NCBI GenBank assembly: GCA_028693555.1
Contig: JAQUVD010000019.1
Span: 1-64,000, forward strand
Origin: Hespellia sp.
GTDB taxonomy: Bacteria > Bacillota > Clostridia > Lachnospirales > Lachnospiraceae
DNA length: 64,000 bases
Reading direction: 5' to 3'
Part shown: piece by piece, positions 63,856 through 64,000 of the stretch
How positions within the stretch are numbered: the first letter of the stretch is position 1
How the letters are laid out: every line of letters starts with the position of its first letter
Translations under genes and position numbers: made by a program
The notes under the pieces: model-generated
Databases searched by the model: none
What the model was told of the DNA's origin: nothing
What the model saw: only the letters and a program-made list of their open reading frames with translations

Positions 63856-64000
63856 GTCGAGTAGACTAGAGCCTTGCAACTCTAGCCCCTCACAGATCCG
63901 TACGTGCGGCTTTCCCGCATACGGCTCCTCATAATAACATTTACTTTAATATAAGCTATAGTACGTCTTAGGTTTTGCTAGCGGATAACATTTTAACATG
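63856..64000 (-). other. Group II intron 3' end (domains V and VI)
   Basis: On the minus strand, 63927-63895 read as the domain V hairpin (GAGCCGTATGCGG, a GAAA-type loop region, then GCCGCACGTACGGATC). A domain VI hairpin follows (GGGGCTAGAG...CTCTAGTCTACTCGAC). The 3' splice end falls at about 63856 after TCGAC. The rest of the intron, including any reverse transcriptase, lies beyond the right edge. Confidence 0.85.

Overview
The window is low-GC DNA from a Gram-positive Clostridia genome, most likely a gut Lachnospiraceae-type anaerobe. The basis is strong AGGAGG-type ribosome binding sites, TnpV, Tn916-type and group II intron remnants, an EFR1-type ferredoxin protein, MATE and heterodimeric ABC exporters, and an AhpC/AhpF-like peroxidase pair. 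No species is claimed. Most genes lie on the minus strand.

Region 1 (1-11,300) is an accessory island that looks like phage defence. Read along the minus strand it holds: a MazG-like nucleotide pyrophosphohydrolase, a GIY-YIG/DUF2075 helicase-nuclease and a winged-helix/PD-(D/E)XK endonuclease in one operon; a DUF4143 ATPase; an AbiEi/AbiEii toxin-antitoxin pair; a HEPN-like protein; a dead Tn916-type integrase; and TnpV. Each module is followed at its 3' side by a copy of a conserved element of about 110-130 bp (611-741, 2581-2711, 4349-4460, 6016-6147). A short fifth copy (10808-10860) adjoins a tRNA-like sequence. This cassette-like layout is the most unusual feature of the region. The left edge carries four iterated ~22-bp repeats that look like an IS21-type end.

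Region 2 (11,300-25,800) is more chromosome-like: a Crp/Fnr regulator with an EFR1-type flavodoxin/ferredoxin; a short-chain dehydrogenase; MarR plus MATE with two matching operators; and a tight operon of a REC-GGDEF-EAL-REC-GGDEF protein, a hybrid histidine kinase with two solute-binding domains, purine nucleoside phosphorylase and an amidohydrolase/deaminase. A TetR gene and a frame-split protein with Asp/Gly-rich calcium-loop-like repeats follow.

Region 3 (25,800-35,300) holds transporters: a MacB-like ABC/FtsX set, a MATE pump, and a YbaN / nitrous-oxide-stimulated-promoter-family / CydDC-like ABC operon whose CydD-like gene is split at a run of eight A's.

Region 4 (35,300-42,400) contains the skeleton of a Tn916-type element (Orf9, Orf13 and Orf14 relatives). 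A LysR/DUF4865/amidohydrolase cargo lies where tet(M) lies in Tn916. A frameshifted Y2/IS91-type transposase, an ABC-F ribosome-protection gene with a terminator-attenuator leader, and a methyltransferase follow.

Region 5 (42,500-63,600) has two heterodimeric ABC pairs, TetR and AraC regulators, a second AbiE pair, AhpC with an AhpF-like reductase, enolase, a thiazoline-carboxylate hydrolase-family protein, a second DUF4143 ATPase, and a MATE pump with its AraC regulator. A 16-bp palindrome, GTTAG-N6-CTAAC, recurs with fixed spacing upstream of at least eight units here and suggests one shared, possibly metal- or redox-responsive, regulon. The right edge holds domains V and VI of a group II intron on the minus strand.

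Several frameshifts fall in homopolymer runs, so assembly error must be weighed against real decay.
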